A DNA stretch of 52,338 nucleotides from Strigomonas culicis (lineage: Eukaryota; Euglenozoa; Kinetoplastea; Trypanosomatida; Trypanosomatidae). Below, one piece after another: positions 10,567 to 20,823 of this stretch; position 1 is the stretch's first letter, and each line of letters starts with the position of its first letter. The notes beneath the pieces are model-generated. The model worked only from the letters and a program-made list of their open reading frames with translations, searched no databases and was not told where the DNA came from. The translations under genes and the position numbers were made by a program. The DNA is taken from assembly GCA_000482145.1 (NCBI GenBank), contig AUXH01000057.1:1-52338 (forward strand), written 5' to 3'.

Positions 10567-11460
10567 CTAATGCTTTCTGTGAAAACCAGGCACGAAATCG
10601 GTGCCCTCCGTAAAACGGACGGCGGATTGCCGGCGGGAGGACAGCCGCGTCAAGCCCGTGCCGCCCGCTGCTTCCTGCAACGGTGGATCCGAGGAGGGGA
10701 GAGGATGGCTCTCTGCTGTATTCTGTGCGATGGCAATCGGCGCGGCCGGGCCATCCTCGGAGACCGTGGGGAGGCTCACCTCAACAGGCACTGAGAAGTC
10801 CATACTTCTTAGGCTGTTTTCCCTGACACTCGGCATATCTGTAAAGGAATAATACAAACATCTACTACCATAGTTACTACAGCTGGCATTCCTGCCATCC
10901 ATCTGACTCAGAGAGAGCAGCTCCACGCTATGCGCCGCCGTCTGCTTCTCAGCGTCCGTCCCATCGGTGCCCACCGCCACCTGCAAGGCTCTTTGGAGTG
11001 CCGCCTCGCGGAAGAAGTCATTGCTAACAAACGACAGCGAAGAAGCGACAGACTGGCACGGTGCGGCGTCGAGGGGACTCACGATGACACTGACATCCAC
11101 CACATTGGAGAGCCGCTTCTGCGACACTGGGGGGTCCTCCGCCGGCTGCTCACTGAGCTGCAGATTGTTCATGGAGAGCGCGTTCACACTACCGGGACTC
11201 GTCTGGCAGCTCTCCAGCTTCGACACCGCTGCGCTGCAGTGCGGTGCCGTGTGGCGGCGCATGAGCGGCGCTGCATCGCCTTCGTGCGTCGCGGTCTCGA
11301 AGAAGGTGCGGTTTGCCTTGACGGACGGCAGCGCGGTGCTCTCGACATAAAAGCGACCCGTGGTGCCCTCAGGCGCTGACTTCTGGGAGGCCATGAGGGA
11401 AGCTACATCACCTTCTCTGTTCTCACTATCCTGGTGAGGGAGGAGAGAGACTGTCGTCAT
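10567..11460 (-). CDS. Array member 6, box F protein (297 aa)
   Basis: Complete, starting MTTVSLLPHQ. Box A is diverged (D-S-E-N-R-E-G-D-V-A-S-L at 11-22). Box B is clear: Y-V-E-S-T-A-L-P-S-V, then T-F-F-E, at 38-55. Q-K-R-L-S-N-V at 114-120 and V-S-V-I-V-S-P at 123-129 match member 1. Y-Y-S-F-T-D-M at 203-209 corresponds to box E's F-Y-Y-T-D. F1 is lost, but F2 is strong: S-S-R-R-Q-S-A-V-R-F-T-E-G-T-D-F-V (274-290). R-R-Q-S is a PKA-type site two residues before the Val of V-R-F. The start is supported by a short leader with a candidate splice acceptor at 11475-11476. Confidence 0.82.
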   Translation of the reverse strand: MTTVSLLPHQDSENREGDVASLMASQKSAPEGTTGRFYVESTALPSVKANRTFFETATHEGDAAPLMRRHTAPHCSAAVSKLESCQTSPGSVNALSMNNLQLSEQPAEDPPVSQKRLSNVVDVSVIVSPLDAAPCQSVASSLSFVSNDFFREAALQRALQVAVGTDGTDAEKQTAAHSVELLSLSQMDGRNASCSNYGSRCLYYSFTDMPSVRENSLRSMDFSVPVEVSLPTVSEDGPAAPIAIAQNTAESHPLPSSDPPLQEAAGGTGLTRLSSRRQSAVRFTEGTDFVPGFHRKH

Positions 11461-11474
11461 GGAAAAAGGTGATA

Positions 11475-11511
11475 CTAGTGTACAAAGAAAACGAAATAAA
11501 AAGATGTAAGT
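11475..11511 (-). promoter_or_regulatory. Candidate polypyrimidine tract and trans-splice acceptor, member 6
   Basis: On the coding strand a T-rich tract (complement of 11481-11511) is followed by TACACTAG, whose AG lies at 11476-11475, leaving a leader of about 14 nt before the ATG. This is predicted from sequence only. Confidence 0.45.
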
Positions 11512-11520
11512 GTATATACG

Positions 11521-11544
11521 TATATATATATATATATATATATA
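11521..11544. repeat. TA dinucleotide tract (24 bp)
   Basis: Twelve TA units, 60 bp upstream of the member 6 start and just beyond its candidate polypyrimidine tract. Confidence 0.95.
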
Positions 11545-12485
11545 GACTAGAAAGGTATACTCTTGAGATCGTTGAGTGGCACGAGGCAGTAGAAAACCAT
11601 AAAATAGGAGCGTGCATTATTCAACGAAGATACTAAGGACATAGCGATGATCTTTGTTTCCGCCATGTATGCCGTAATGAGACTACGTACGGCAGTGCAA
11701 ACAGAGTTGCGGGGTATTTGTAGGACAACAAAACAAGAACAGAATGATTTTTTGTACATTAACAACGTGAGAGGGGAAATGATGTATGTCTTTTGCTCGT
11801 ATACATCAGTCACATCAACTTAGCATGAAACTGCAAACAAAAGGGGGAGGGAAATAAAGAAAGGGTGAGAAACAAAAAATAAAATCAAACACAAAAAGGA
11901 AAGTACAGCTTGTCAAAGTATTCTCTCAACATACTAATAAACATGAAAGTAAAAACTGCAAATTGTACACTTGGTAATTATGAATGCTTAGTGCATTCAA
12001 CATATGATGACCCTTGCATTGAAAACAGAGGTGCATACAGCTCTTATCCACAGACAAAAATTGGAACTGAATGAGGGACACATACCGCTCAAAGAACGGA
12101 TAAAAAAAAAATGTATAATAAGACTGGAGGTACTAGAAACAAATAAACAGAACGAAGCAAAAGACTACAAAGAAGTTCATACGGGAATAAAGTAAAACTG
12201 CATTCCTGAAAAAACAAGTAATCTCTTCTTCTCGAAATAATTGTGTCTTTGATGTAGCATTACCAGTATTATCCGTACATAGGTGTGAGTTCTTTTATAA
12301 AAAGAAACAAGGAATAATAATTGATGAAACGGTCGATTTTTACAAAACAAAATGCGCATTCTGTATATATACGGTTTGCCCTGCATTGCATCTACGTAGT
12401 CAAAATGGCAAGAGCAAAGGTTTACATATTAAAAAAAAAAGACATCTCGGGTGGCATTTATTCCTGATCTTGCGTAGGCGCGGTG

Positions 12486-13847
12486 TCAGAAAGACCTTCT
12501 ATTATTCACCGACACGAACTCGGTGTCCTCCGTGAAACGTACCAAGGTGCGCCGTCGGTACGGCAGGCGGTTGCGGGTGAGGCCGTCCCCCGGCTCCTCC
12601 GGTTGCGCCCTCGCAGGTGACTCCGCAGCGCTATTCGCCGAGAGTGTGGAGAGACCGGCGTCGCTCGGCGAGGCCAACCCGTCTGCAACCGTCGTGCTCG
12701 TCTCGTTGTCACTGATCGGGTACGCATAGTAACAATACAGACGGTTGCTACCGTAGCTGCTACAGCTGGTATTCCCGTCCTTCGTCTCCTGTAGAGAGAC
12801 CTGTTCCACCTCCCCCGCCATGGGCGGCTTCGCACCGGCCGCGGCACCGGTGTCCGCCGCCGTCGGTGCGGACGACCACGGCGCCGCCACCGGCGTGGGG
12901 GACACCGCAGCGACCTCCACCGGCTGCGGGACACGGTGGGGCGGCCCGGGCTCCGCCTCCTGACACGGTGCATCCGTTTCCGTCGCAGTCGACAACGTCG
13001 TCCGCTGCGCCGCGTTGCTGCCACCCCCAGTGCTATCGTGGGAGGTGCGAGACTTGGTGGGCACCCTCTGTTCCTCCACAGCGGTGAGAGGGACCGGTTG
13101 GACTTCCACCGGCTGGGAGAGACGCTTCTGCAGCACCGACTTCGTTGGCCGGTCCGACACTTCCGTGACCGCCGTCGTCAGTGGTGTATTGCGCCGTGCT
13201 TTGCTGCTGGAGCCTTCTCCGCTGACTTTGGATGTGCGAGACTTGGTGGGCCCTTCCTGTTCTTCCACAGCCGTGAGCACAACAGCGTGGCGCTCCACCG
13301 GCTGGGCGAGACCCTTCTGCAGCAGCTCCTCTCCATTCGAATGAGCCGAGACATCCGTGTCCACCACATGCGGTGGTGTCGTCCGCTGCGGTGCGTTGCA
13401 GAAGCTCTCGCTGCTGTCGGCGGCACCTCCCGCCTTCGCGGCCACCCGCTGCAAGCCCTCTGGGGAGCTGAAGGCAACGTAGCCATTCAGGACCTCGGAG
13501 AGAGCCCTCGGCGGCCTCGCCTGTGCACACCGCGGACGCTCACCCTGCGGCGTGGGCCTCGCGGACCCCCCGTTGCTCCCGCCGCTGCTCCGGCCGCCCT
13601 CGCTCCGTGTGAGGGACGGGGCGCACGGGTAGGACACACGGCGGCTCGCGGAGGGCGGCGCTGCTGCGCTCATACGGTGGTGGCCCAACGCGTGGAAGCG
13701 GTCATGGAAGGTCGGCAGCGCGCCGCCCGAAGGGAAAAAAAGATCACTGCGGCTGCTGCGCGTCTGGCGGTCCCCCGCCGCTGGCGGCAGTGCCCACCCG
13801 CCCGAGTCATCCGTGTTCCGGCGCGCGCTGTACAACGGCTGTCGCAT
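12486..13847 (-). CDS. Array member 7, longest member with internal repeats (453 aa)
   Basis: Complete and by far the longest copy. The start at 13847 gives MRQPLYSARR with T-D-D-S-G-G-W, matching members 2 and 4; longer in-frame starts only translate the leader. A-L-P-T-F-H-D-R-F (43-51) is box B-like and Y-V-A-F-S-S-P-E-G (123-131) matches the F-R-P-P-D segment of members 5 and 9. Residues about 152-325 hold roughly two and a half tandem repeats of 63-64 aa, each with R-x-T near its start, then L-Q-K-x-L-x-Q-P-V-E, T-A-V-E-E-Q and P-T-K-S-R-T-S. L-Y-C-Y-Y-A-Y at 370-376 is a weak box E. F2 is strong: R-R-R-T-L-V-R-F-T-E-D-T-E-F-V, with V-R-F at 436-438. Confidence 0.82.
   Translation of the reverse strand: MRQPLYSARRNTDDSGGWALPPAAGDRQTRSSRSDLFFPSGGALPTFHDRFHALGHHRMSAAAPPSASRRVSYPCAPSLTRSEGGRSSGGSNGGSARPTPQGERPRCAQARPPRALSEVLNGYVAFSSPEGLQRVAAKAGGAADSSESFCNAPQRTTPPHVVDTDVSAHSNGEELLQKGLAQPVERHAVVLTAVEEQEGPTKSRTSKVSGEGSSSKARRNTPLTTAVTEVSDRPTKSVLQKRLSQPVEVQPVPLTAVEEQRVPTKSRTSHDSTGGGSNAAQRTTLSTATETDAPCQEAEPGPPHRVPQPVEVAAVSPTPVAAPWSSAPTAADTGAAAGAKPPMAGEVEQVSLQETKDGNTSCSSYGSNRLYCYYAYPISDNETSTTVADGLASPSDAGLSTLSANSAAESPARAQPEEPGDGLTRNRLPYRRRTLVRFTEDTEFVSVNNRRSF
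12872..13394 (-). repeat. In-frame tandem repeats inside member 7 (63-64 aa units)
   Basis: The arginine of the R-x-T motif recurs at residues 155, 219 and 282 of member 7, a period of 64 and 63 aa. Each unit continues through Q-P-V-E and P-T-K-S-R-T-S; the third is partial and more diverged. The length is a multiple of three, so the frame is kept. Confidence 0.75.
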
Positions 13848-15096
13848 GGCGAGATGTGCGGGGTTGTCTACAGTATGAAGGGTAGTTACACAGAAGAAAG
13901 GAGCCAAATAATACTGATGTAGTGCAGAGAGAAGAGAGAAAGTGAAACATCCATGTACGCATGACACTTCATAGCTCATAACGGTGAGAAATGAGTCCAG
14001 AAGAAGGACCGTCTTCATGTTCACGCCCAGTCCATTGTTACTCCGCTAATGACAGAGAAAGGGGAATTATGCATATCGTATGCGAGGACCAACAATTATT
14101 AGGAACTTATTTAACATCCACAATTATATTTGCCAAAAAAAAAAGGAACATTTAAAGCAAGAGAGAGGAAACACTATAAATACACACATATATACACACC
14201 TTATTCCTGAATGTCTGTGGTGACAGTTACAGAATAAGAACGAAACTGCGAAAATTACTTTGTCCATTATCTGTCTTATTATTGAAAAGAACAAAAAGAA
14301 CAAAGGTAAACGAAAAAAAAAAGAATATGCAACAAAATAAAAGTAGATGAAGTTATTAAATGAATTATGAAACAATGAGATACAGTAGTTTATTTCATAA
14401 AAAAAACAACTCTACTTTTGAAACAGAGTAAACTCACGTTGTTTGAGTAAAGTGCTTTCATCTCCGCTAGCGCCTTTTCTCGAGTATACATTTTAATTAC
14501 TATTATTGGTACCATCTTTGTAAATTGAAATACAAAACAAAAACGTGAACTACATATACAAATGAAACATAATAAAAACGACTGTGTAAAAGAAGTGACT
14601 GTAAAGGGGAAACAATAGTAAACAAATATATGAATTATGCTTTCACTGTTCTACGGGTAAGAAAGAAGTAACGTACAGCACCACTACAGATGAACATCAA
14701 GAGATGCAGAAAAGCCAAAACAGAATTATAGATGTCTTTAACGGCTTCTCTTTAACGTCATTCCATGTGGTTCCATTACTCTCCTTTGATTACGCTTTTG
14801 TTGAAACAACAACAAACAATAGAAACTGAAACTTGTTATTAATTACGACAAAAAAAAAGAGAAAACAAAATGGAATCAATATAAACAACAAGAAAAAACA
14901 AAAGTACTGAAGGCACTGGAAACAAGAGAAAGAAAGGAACAAAAAGAGTGTTATCCATAGAAGGTTCATACATATATCTATACTTTCGAATGCGCCTCTG
15001 CATATGTCAGCCAGGTTGTGCACTGGGAAGGCTGTCTACACATGCCGTGGGCTCTCTGGGGACTATAAACCAGTGGCATTGAGCGCACGGTCGCCG
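13848..15096. other. Spacer between members 7 and 8
   Basis: AT-rich. Its start aligns with the member 2 leader. Much of 14150-14830 aligns with the spacer between members 11 and 12 (21880-22560), for example at 14730-14820 versus 22465-22550. No gene seen. Confidence 0.6.
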
Positions 15097-15882
15097 CTAC
15101 GAGGCATCCTGGTTGTTCTTCTCCGGAACCGCCTTCCAGGCGTAGTCCGCCTCGTCATCCCTTGCCGTACAGGCACTGTCTGTGGGTGTCTCCGCCATCA
15201 GGTGAGGCATCGTGGGAAGGCTGACATCGGCCTCTTTGAGCGGGTCGGCATGCATCACGCTATAGACGTTGGAGTTGGCCACAGCTGTGTCGCACGCATA
15301 CGTGCTGCTGCTAGCATAGCGGCTGTGGCTGACATCGACTTGTTCGACACGGCTCATCGAGTACGCCTCCGCGTCCGCCGGCACGCTCTGAGGCACCACC
15401 GCAGCTCTGTCTTGCGTCGTCTCTGAGACCATCCACTGGCTCATGGTGCAGCGAAACCTACTACTCTCAACCGAGCGGCTGGCTGCGCCGCTCGGTGGCC
15501 GCGCGCGCTCGGCGGTGTAGGGCACCGCCAGCACCGGCCGCGCCAGCCGCCGCTGCGTGACGGTCGCCACCTCCGTCGGCTCGTCCCCGACGTGCACGTC
15601 ACGCAGAGACAGCGCGCTGCTGCTCCGAACGCTGGCCTGCCGCGCGAGGGGCGTGGCGGACGGCGGGGAGGTTCTCGCGACGGCCGGCAGCGGCGCCTCG
15701 TCCGCCGCGCCGCCGCCGTCGCCCAAGTCCCACAGGTCCTCGTAGGAGAAGAGTGAGGTAGACCCTAAGGCGACGCTGCCCACCGAGGCCTGCGGCGCGG
15801 CCCGCCGCGAGGCCGAGAGGCCCGGCGCGCCGTACGCCCAGTCGTCACTGCCGTCCAGAGAGAGGCAGTACGCGGAGTACAT
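15097..15882 (-). CDS. Array member 8, no C-terminal box (261 aa)
   Basis: Open frame starting MYSAYCLSLDGSDDW at 15882; G-S-D-D (11-14) stands for the acidic part of box A. R-R-L-A-R-P-V-L-A-V-P (111-121) resembles the Q-R-R-L-S-E-P-V segment of member 12, and A-D-V-S-L-P-T-M-P-H-L-M-A (218-230) matches E-V-S-L-A-T-M-P-H-V-M-A there. The protein ends N-N-Q-D-A-S at a TAG; in frame beyond it one reads R-R-P-C-A-Q-C, a poor trace of box F2. It is thus either truncated or a genuine box-less form. The homologous flanking spacer supports a common duplication with member 12. Confidence 0.7.
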   Translation of the reverse strand: MYSAYCLSLDGSDDWAYGAPGLSASRRAAPQASVGSVALGSTSLFSYEDLWDLGDGGGAADEAPLPAVARTSPPSATPLARQASVRSSSALSLRDVHVGDEPTEVATVTQRRLARPVLAVPYTAERARPPSGAASRSVESSRFRCTMSQWMVSETTQDRAAVVPQSVPADAEAYSMSRVEQVDVSHSRYASSSTYACDTAVANSNVYSVMHADPLKEADVSLPTMPHLMAETPTDSACTARDDEADYAWKAVPEKNNQDAS

Positions 15883-16932
15883 GGTGGGACGTGGGGGCCG
15901 TGCGTGGAAGTGCAGATATAGGGTTGGATGAAACACTAATGCTGTCAAAAAGAGAGAGAGAGTAATAAAAGAGAGGGGAGAGGGAAGAAAAAGAAACTTC
16001 AAGAGGATTAGAACGAACGCGTATTACAGCAACAGTACTTGTCCTTACAGAGATGGTTTAAGTGTTTTTGTTTATCGTTTGAAGTCACAAGCAAATAAAA
16101 AACAGTTTATTTTATAACTTTTTTTTGTCCGACGATACCTTAAAAACAGAAAAAGGAATACAAAGGAAAACTAATGCAAAAGCATCCTCCTAATGTACGT
16201 CGGAGGTGTCGCATAAATAATAATAAAAACTGCAAAGACTCTTGTTGACGTTTATCAAACTACTTACAAAAAGAAAAAGAAACAAACAGATAAAAAACAA
16301 AGTAAATCAGAAACAATCACACATAAACAAAAAAAAATGAATTAAAAAAGTGGATTATTTTCATAAACAAAAACTGCATATTATACACTTACAAACAATG
16401 CAAAAGTATATAGTTCGAGATATTTGTTTGTATATTGATTGATTATTTCTCTCAAAAAAAAAAAAAACACTTATATTATTATTATCTACTAAGGAAATTG
16501 ATTATTATTTTATAATGAAGTACAAAAACAAATAAGCAAAAGTGAATACAAGTACTAAAAAACACACACATTGAAATAAATATGGTGCCAAACAAATGTG
16601 TTCCAAGGAGTTACGCATGCACACCTTTAATACGTATCACATATATATATATATATATATTCCTTATATACACTCCTCGGTTCTGTGGTGTACAAGCCAG
16701 AACAAGGTGACACCAGCAATTGACAGAAGGTTCTCTGATGGTACTGAAGGAGCATGAATCTAAAAGAGTAGAAAAAAAAAGAAGCAATTGGTTGCATTGT
16801 ACTCTCACATGACCATGCATATATACCTACACATGGTCGACAATGTCCGTGTGCGTTGCAGTAGGATCTTCTACGAAAAAACAAACTGGGCACGCACGTG
16901 GCACACTCGGTGCGGCTCACCCGTGGTGCGCG
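15883..16932. other. Spacer between members 8 and 9
   Basis: AT-rich, with a TA tract at 16641-16660 and a purine-rich plus strand at 15945-15995 (C/T tract on the coding strand) upstream of member 8. Decayed box F2 sequence of member 9 lies at about 16890-16932. No other gene seen. Confidence 0.6.
16641..16660. repeat. TA dinucleotide tract (20 bp)
   Basis: Ten AT units in the 3' flank of member 9. Confidence 0.95.
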
Positions 16933-17757
16933 TCAGACAGAGGGCTGCATGAAGGCGCGGAGGTCGAGCCGGCGATGTGGCATGGTCTTAGCGAAGAGAT
17001 CCTCTGTGCTCTCCTCTGCGCTGGCCACGCTGTCACCGGGTGTATCTGCGACATCAGGGGAAACCGTGAGCTGACAGCCGTCGTCGGCTAACTCCAATCC
17101 ACCCGCCACCGCCACGGTCTGCGACTTACCCTTGGGCAGCGGACTCGTGTACACGCACGTCGCCAGACTCGCCTCCCGGGTGCGGTCCGCATCGTCCCGC
17201 CCCGCCGGCTCTGCCTCGCGGCACCCGACCCCCGCCGCGACCGCCGCCTGCGGGGGTGCGGCGATGGGTGGGATGGGCCGCCGCCACTGCAGCTCGCCGC
17301 CGTGGGAGAGCCGCGCGCGGAGCTGCAGCCGGCGGGCGCGGTCCGGCGGTCGGAAGACCACGTTTACCTCGCGCGCCGCGGCGCCCCGCTGCGGCGAGGC
17401 CGCACTCACCGCGGCGGCGCGCCGCTGCAGCTGCCGCACGTCCAGCATCGACGCGGCGGCGGCGCCCCCCGCGCTGCGGTCGAGCGGCGGCAGGAACGGG
17501 CACGAGGCGCTGCAGGCGGGAGGCGGGTGCGCCCCGTCGCTGAGGCGCCGGAACGTCAGGGCGCTGAGCCGTCCGTGGAAGGATGGCAGCGCGCTGTCCG
17601 AGGGGCCCAAGAGACTCGTGCGGTGCGTGCCCATCCTTTGCTTGTCTGAGAGCGGCGATGGCGTCCACCTGCCGCTCTCTTCGCTGAGGCGACGAGGGTG
17701 GCGGAGGATGGCCGGCACAGCTAAAGGGGGAGTCGGAGAATAGAATGCAGAGTCCAT
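16933..17757 (-). CDS. Array member 9, truncated by TGA inside the C-terminal box (274 aa)
   Basis: Start MDSAFYSPTP. L-R-H-P-R-R-L-S-E-E-S-G (18-29) is a diverged head, and A-L-P-S-F-H-G-R-L (57-65) a box B core. V-N-V-V-F-R-P-P-D-R-A-R-R-L (131-144) matches member 5. The end reads P-H-R-R-L-D-L-R-A-F-M-Q-P-S-V, a recognisable box F1, then TGA. In frame beyond the stop come R-A-P-R-V-S-R-T-E-C-A, a decayed box F2 in which the Phe of V-x-F is Arg. The stop falls on the codon that is the first Arg of R-R in intact copies, as in member 22. Probably a truncated copy, otherwise open. Confidence 0.7.
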   Translation of the reverse strand: MDSAFYSPTPPLAVPAILRHPRRLSEESGRWTPSPLSDKQRMGTHRTSLLGPSDSALPSFHGRLSALTFRRLSDGAHPPPACSASCPFLPPLDRSAGGAAAASMLDVRQLQRRAAAVSAASPQRGAAAREVNVVFRPPDRARRLQLRARLSHGGELQWRRPIPPIAAPPQAAVAAGVGCREAEPAGRDDADRTREASLATCVYTSPLPKGKSQTVAVAGGLELADDGCQLTVSPDVADTPGDSVASAEESTEDLFAKTMPHRRLDLRAFMQPSV

Positions 17758-18924
17758 CTCTATGCTACCGTTGAGAGAATGTAGAAGGGGGAGAAAAGGA
17801 AAGGGAAAGGGGATATCACGAGAATGAGGGAACAGTCAAAGTGTAGCATAGTTCTTCATGCGTACGCGTATTCACGTTTACGACACCGTTTGTTCAGGAA
17901 AGAAAGATTAAGGGAATAGAGTTCGTTTGCGATCAAAAAAAATTAAGGAAAGATATGCGAAATAATTAAAGTGTTTATTGTGGTAAACAAACAAAGGTAA
18001 AAGGAAAAAAAAACAATTAATATAAGCACTTACTTGTGCGGTAGAAAGGAAAAAAAAAAGAACCACATTGAGTCCCATTTACAGTATTGTACTCTATATT
18101 GTGGCACATATAAAATATAATTATAAAGATGCAATACAGAAAAAAAATACAGATAGAAAAAAAATGCGGTTTCTTTTTGAATCTTCTTGTACCTCGCTCT
18201 TCGGACGTATAGCCATGACCGTGTTGATTACGGAAGGAAATTTAACTATGTTTGAAATGAATAAAAAAGAACTCAACGTGTGTAGAAAATACAGAGTAAA
18301 ACAAAAAAAAGCAAATACCGTAAAAGACAAAAATAAAGCAACAAAATGAATCATATAAAATTGAACTAAACCAAAAAAGAACAAATCAAGATGGAACCAC
18401 AGTCTCACACGTAAACAGAAAGAAAACAACACAGTAATGCACATTGCATGACCAGTGTATATACATTAATGCATTTCGTATTTCATTTATTATAAGTACT
18501 CTAGAAGAACAAGAAGACTGCGAATGAAAAGAATCAACAACACCAAAGAAACTATATTGGTGAAAACAAAAAAGTGCATACATGTAACAGGAAGAGAACA
18601 AAAAAACACTCTTTTTTTTTTTTAGTGTCCTTAAACAACAATGAAAGGAGAAAACAAAAGTGAAACAAAATACCCGCAGAGCAGGGAAGAACACAATAAC
18701 ACCAATACATGCATATATCGAAATACATACATAGATTGTCTTTTTATCTCACGTTATATGTTCTCTGAAAAAAGAAAAACCAAAGATACAGAGATCTAAG
18801 TGCATACCTTTGTTGTTTGCTTGGGTACTTGTTTAACTGTAGATTTGAATAGCCTGAAAAGGGCTATATATCCTAAGTGCATATAATTGTAAAAAAAAAA
18901 AAACATGTACTGCATGTGCGAGTG
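17758..18924. other. Spacer between members 9 and 10
   Basis: AT-rich, no gene seen. The coding strand just upstream of member 9 (complement of 17785-17815) is C/T-rich. Confidence 0.6.
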
Positions 18925-19704
18925 TCAGGACCGTCTGCTGGCCTTCACTCCATGAATGAACTCCGTCTTCGCCGCAAAGCCCACCCGCGGGTGCCGCCGG
19001 GCGGAGGGCCGCATGTAAGAGGGCGTGTCGGTGCGGCGTTCCGGGTAGGGCTTGTAGTAGTACTCTTTCTGCGTCGTGCTCGCATGGTACTGCGCTCCTG
19101 TCTTCGCGTCGGGCGGCACCGGATGTCGGTTTGCGTCCGCCGCGCCGCTGAGATCCGAATAGATCGTAGAATCACCGTGCGCCTTGGCCCCCGTGGCGGC
19201 CGCACCGGCCCCACGCAGCTGCACCACCGTATTGAGATGAGGTGCAGCGGTCGCGGCCTCCGTGACCTCACCGTCGTGGGCACCGGCACCCGTGGCGGCC
19301 ACCCCATCGGGAAAGAAGAGGGTACGAGGTGTGCCGGCACCCGCCGAGAGCCGCTGCTGCGCGGACGGCGCCTCCGGGGCGCTGCAGCGCTCCCAAAACT
19401 GAAACATATCCCTCGTGGAGCCGCCGTAGCAGTGCAGGCTGTCGGTCCTGCCCTCGCCGGCGGCGGGGGCCATGGCGGGGCGCGGCGGCGGCGGCGCGGG
19501 GCTCTTCCCGTCAGACGCCGCGACCGCCGCCGGTGCAACGTACAGTGCGTGGAAGACCTCGTCGATGTAGGGCAGCGACCGCTGCGGCAGAAGCGGCTGC
19601 GCGCTGGCGCTGGGCGGCGCGGGGCCGTCCTCCAGCGCATACAGGGGCGCCCATGTGCCGGAGTCCACGCTGCTGCAGGACAGCTCGTGGAACGGCATTA
19701 CCAT
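18925..19704 (-). CDS. Array member 10, box F protein (259 aa)
   Basis: Complete. The start at 19704 gives MVMPFHELSC; the Met at codon 3 is also possible. S-S-V-D-S-G-T-W (11-18) resembles the heads of members 4 and 7. L-P-Y-I-D-E-V-F-H-A-L (44-54) occupies the box B position. A longer in-frame start (19842) would add a hydrophobic stretch that looks like a signal peptide, but it coincides with the pyrimidine-rich leader and is not conserved. The C terminus is textbook: E-Y-Y-Y-K-P-Y-P-E-R-R-T-D-T-P-S-Y-M (box F1) and A-R-R-H-P-R-V-G-F-A-A-K-T-E-F-I-H (235-251). R-V-G-F at 240-243 fits the PP1 RVxF consensus exactly. Confidence 0.82.
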   Translation of the reverse strand: MVMPFHELSCSSVDSGTWAPLYALEDGPAPPSASAQPLLPQRSLPYIDEVFHALYVAPAAVAASDGKSPAPPPPRPAMAPAAGEGRTDSLHCYGGSTRDMFQFWERCSAPEAPSAQQRLSAGAGTPRTLFFPDGVAATGAGAHDGEVTEAATAAPHLNTVVQLRGAGAAATGAKAHGDSTIYSDLSGAADANRHPVPPDAKTGAQYHASTTQKEYYYKPYPERRTDTPSYMRPSARRHPRVGFAAKTEFIHGVKASRRS

Positions 19705-20823
19705 CACAAGGGGGCGCGTCCTCGTGAAGAAGTTGGAGCGGAGATACTTGTACGCGGTGTATGCTCTGGCGGAGAAAGAGAACGTGAGGAAGGAGGGGAA
19801 GAGGAAAAGCATCGTAAGAGACAGTGCGTGAGCGCAGGTCATGGTGAGGAAATCCAGATGGTGTGACGGAATGTCTCTGCTTGTTAATACAGTTCCTTAA
19901 CGAAAAAAAAAAGAAATACAAATAAAAAAAAAGAATAAAAAACGTTATTTTATGCTAATATCAAATGAGTCTTGTTAGCCCTGTTCTTTTGATGTAGTTA
20001 TATGCTTACATAAGGAGAGCATAGAATAAGATGCTGTTCTTATTGAAGTTAAAGGTAGACCGGGACTGGTATCCCACAGCTGCTAACACCACGGTTGGAT
20101 ATAACGAGAGTTTCCATAAAAAGAGTGCTTAAAAACAACCATACCTTTGGTTGTTGTTTACAGAAAAAAAGGTAAAACCAGTGAAAAAAAAAAAGAAATG
20201 AACTCGATTTTGTTGTGATGTTCTTCTACGTGATAATGCATCATAAAGGTGTCTGATTTCTGCTTTACGCGTCAAAGGGGGAAAATCGTCTATGAAACGA
20301 AAACGGGTGTGAAAACGAATACAGCCGGAGCACCAGAATGCACACCGCAAAAAGTGAAAACCAAACGGTGACATCTAATGAATGACAAGGCGAACAACTG
20401 AAACAAAGAGTTCAAATAAAAAAGTCAGTATTACTTTTTATACAGTATTGACTTTTCCTGCACCGTCGATAAAAGCAAGCAAAATGTGAATTAAAAAAAA
20501 ATGTTTCTAACGAAGTGAATCAATAACTAATAAAGAAGAAAAAAAAAGAGCCTATGAAAACGCATGTCCCATCATATTATACTAAAAAAAACAATCTAAA
20601 AAAAAAGAGGTAGAAATTTATAAAAAAAAATAAAACAAAGAGGGTAAAAGGTGTATTGCAGAGAAATACCCTGGACTGCAAGAAAAAAAAAATGATGGTT
20701 CTATTATTTAGGTCTCGTTATAACCCTTAAAGAGGGAAAATAAACATTCCGTAAAATGACAACCACGATTTGTCTCCTTTTCTTTCATTCATTTCTATGC
20801 GAAGTGATAAGTACATCCATGAA
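19705..20823. other. Spacer between members 10 and 11
   Basis: AT-rich. It holds a copy of the conserved spacer element at 20055-20095. No gene seen. Confidence 0.6.
20055..20095 (-). repeat. Conserved spacer element, copy in 10/11 spacer
   Basis: Core GGTATCCCACAGCTGC at 20068-20083, preceded by CGGGACT. It resembles the cores at 30160-30174, 32064-32079 and 34000-34017. Confidence 0.5.

Larger units (their letters stand above)
11461..12485. other. Spacer between members 6 and 7
   Basis: AT-rich, with a TA tract at 11521-11544, a candidate splice signal next to member 6, and 12365-12420, which resembles 6221-6270. No gene seen. Confidence 0.6.
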
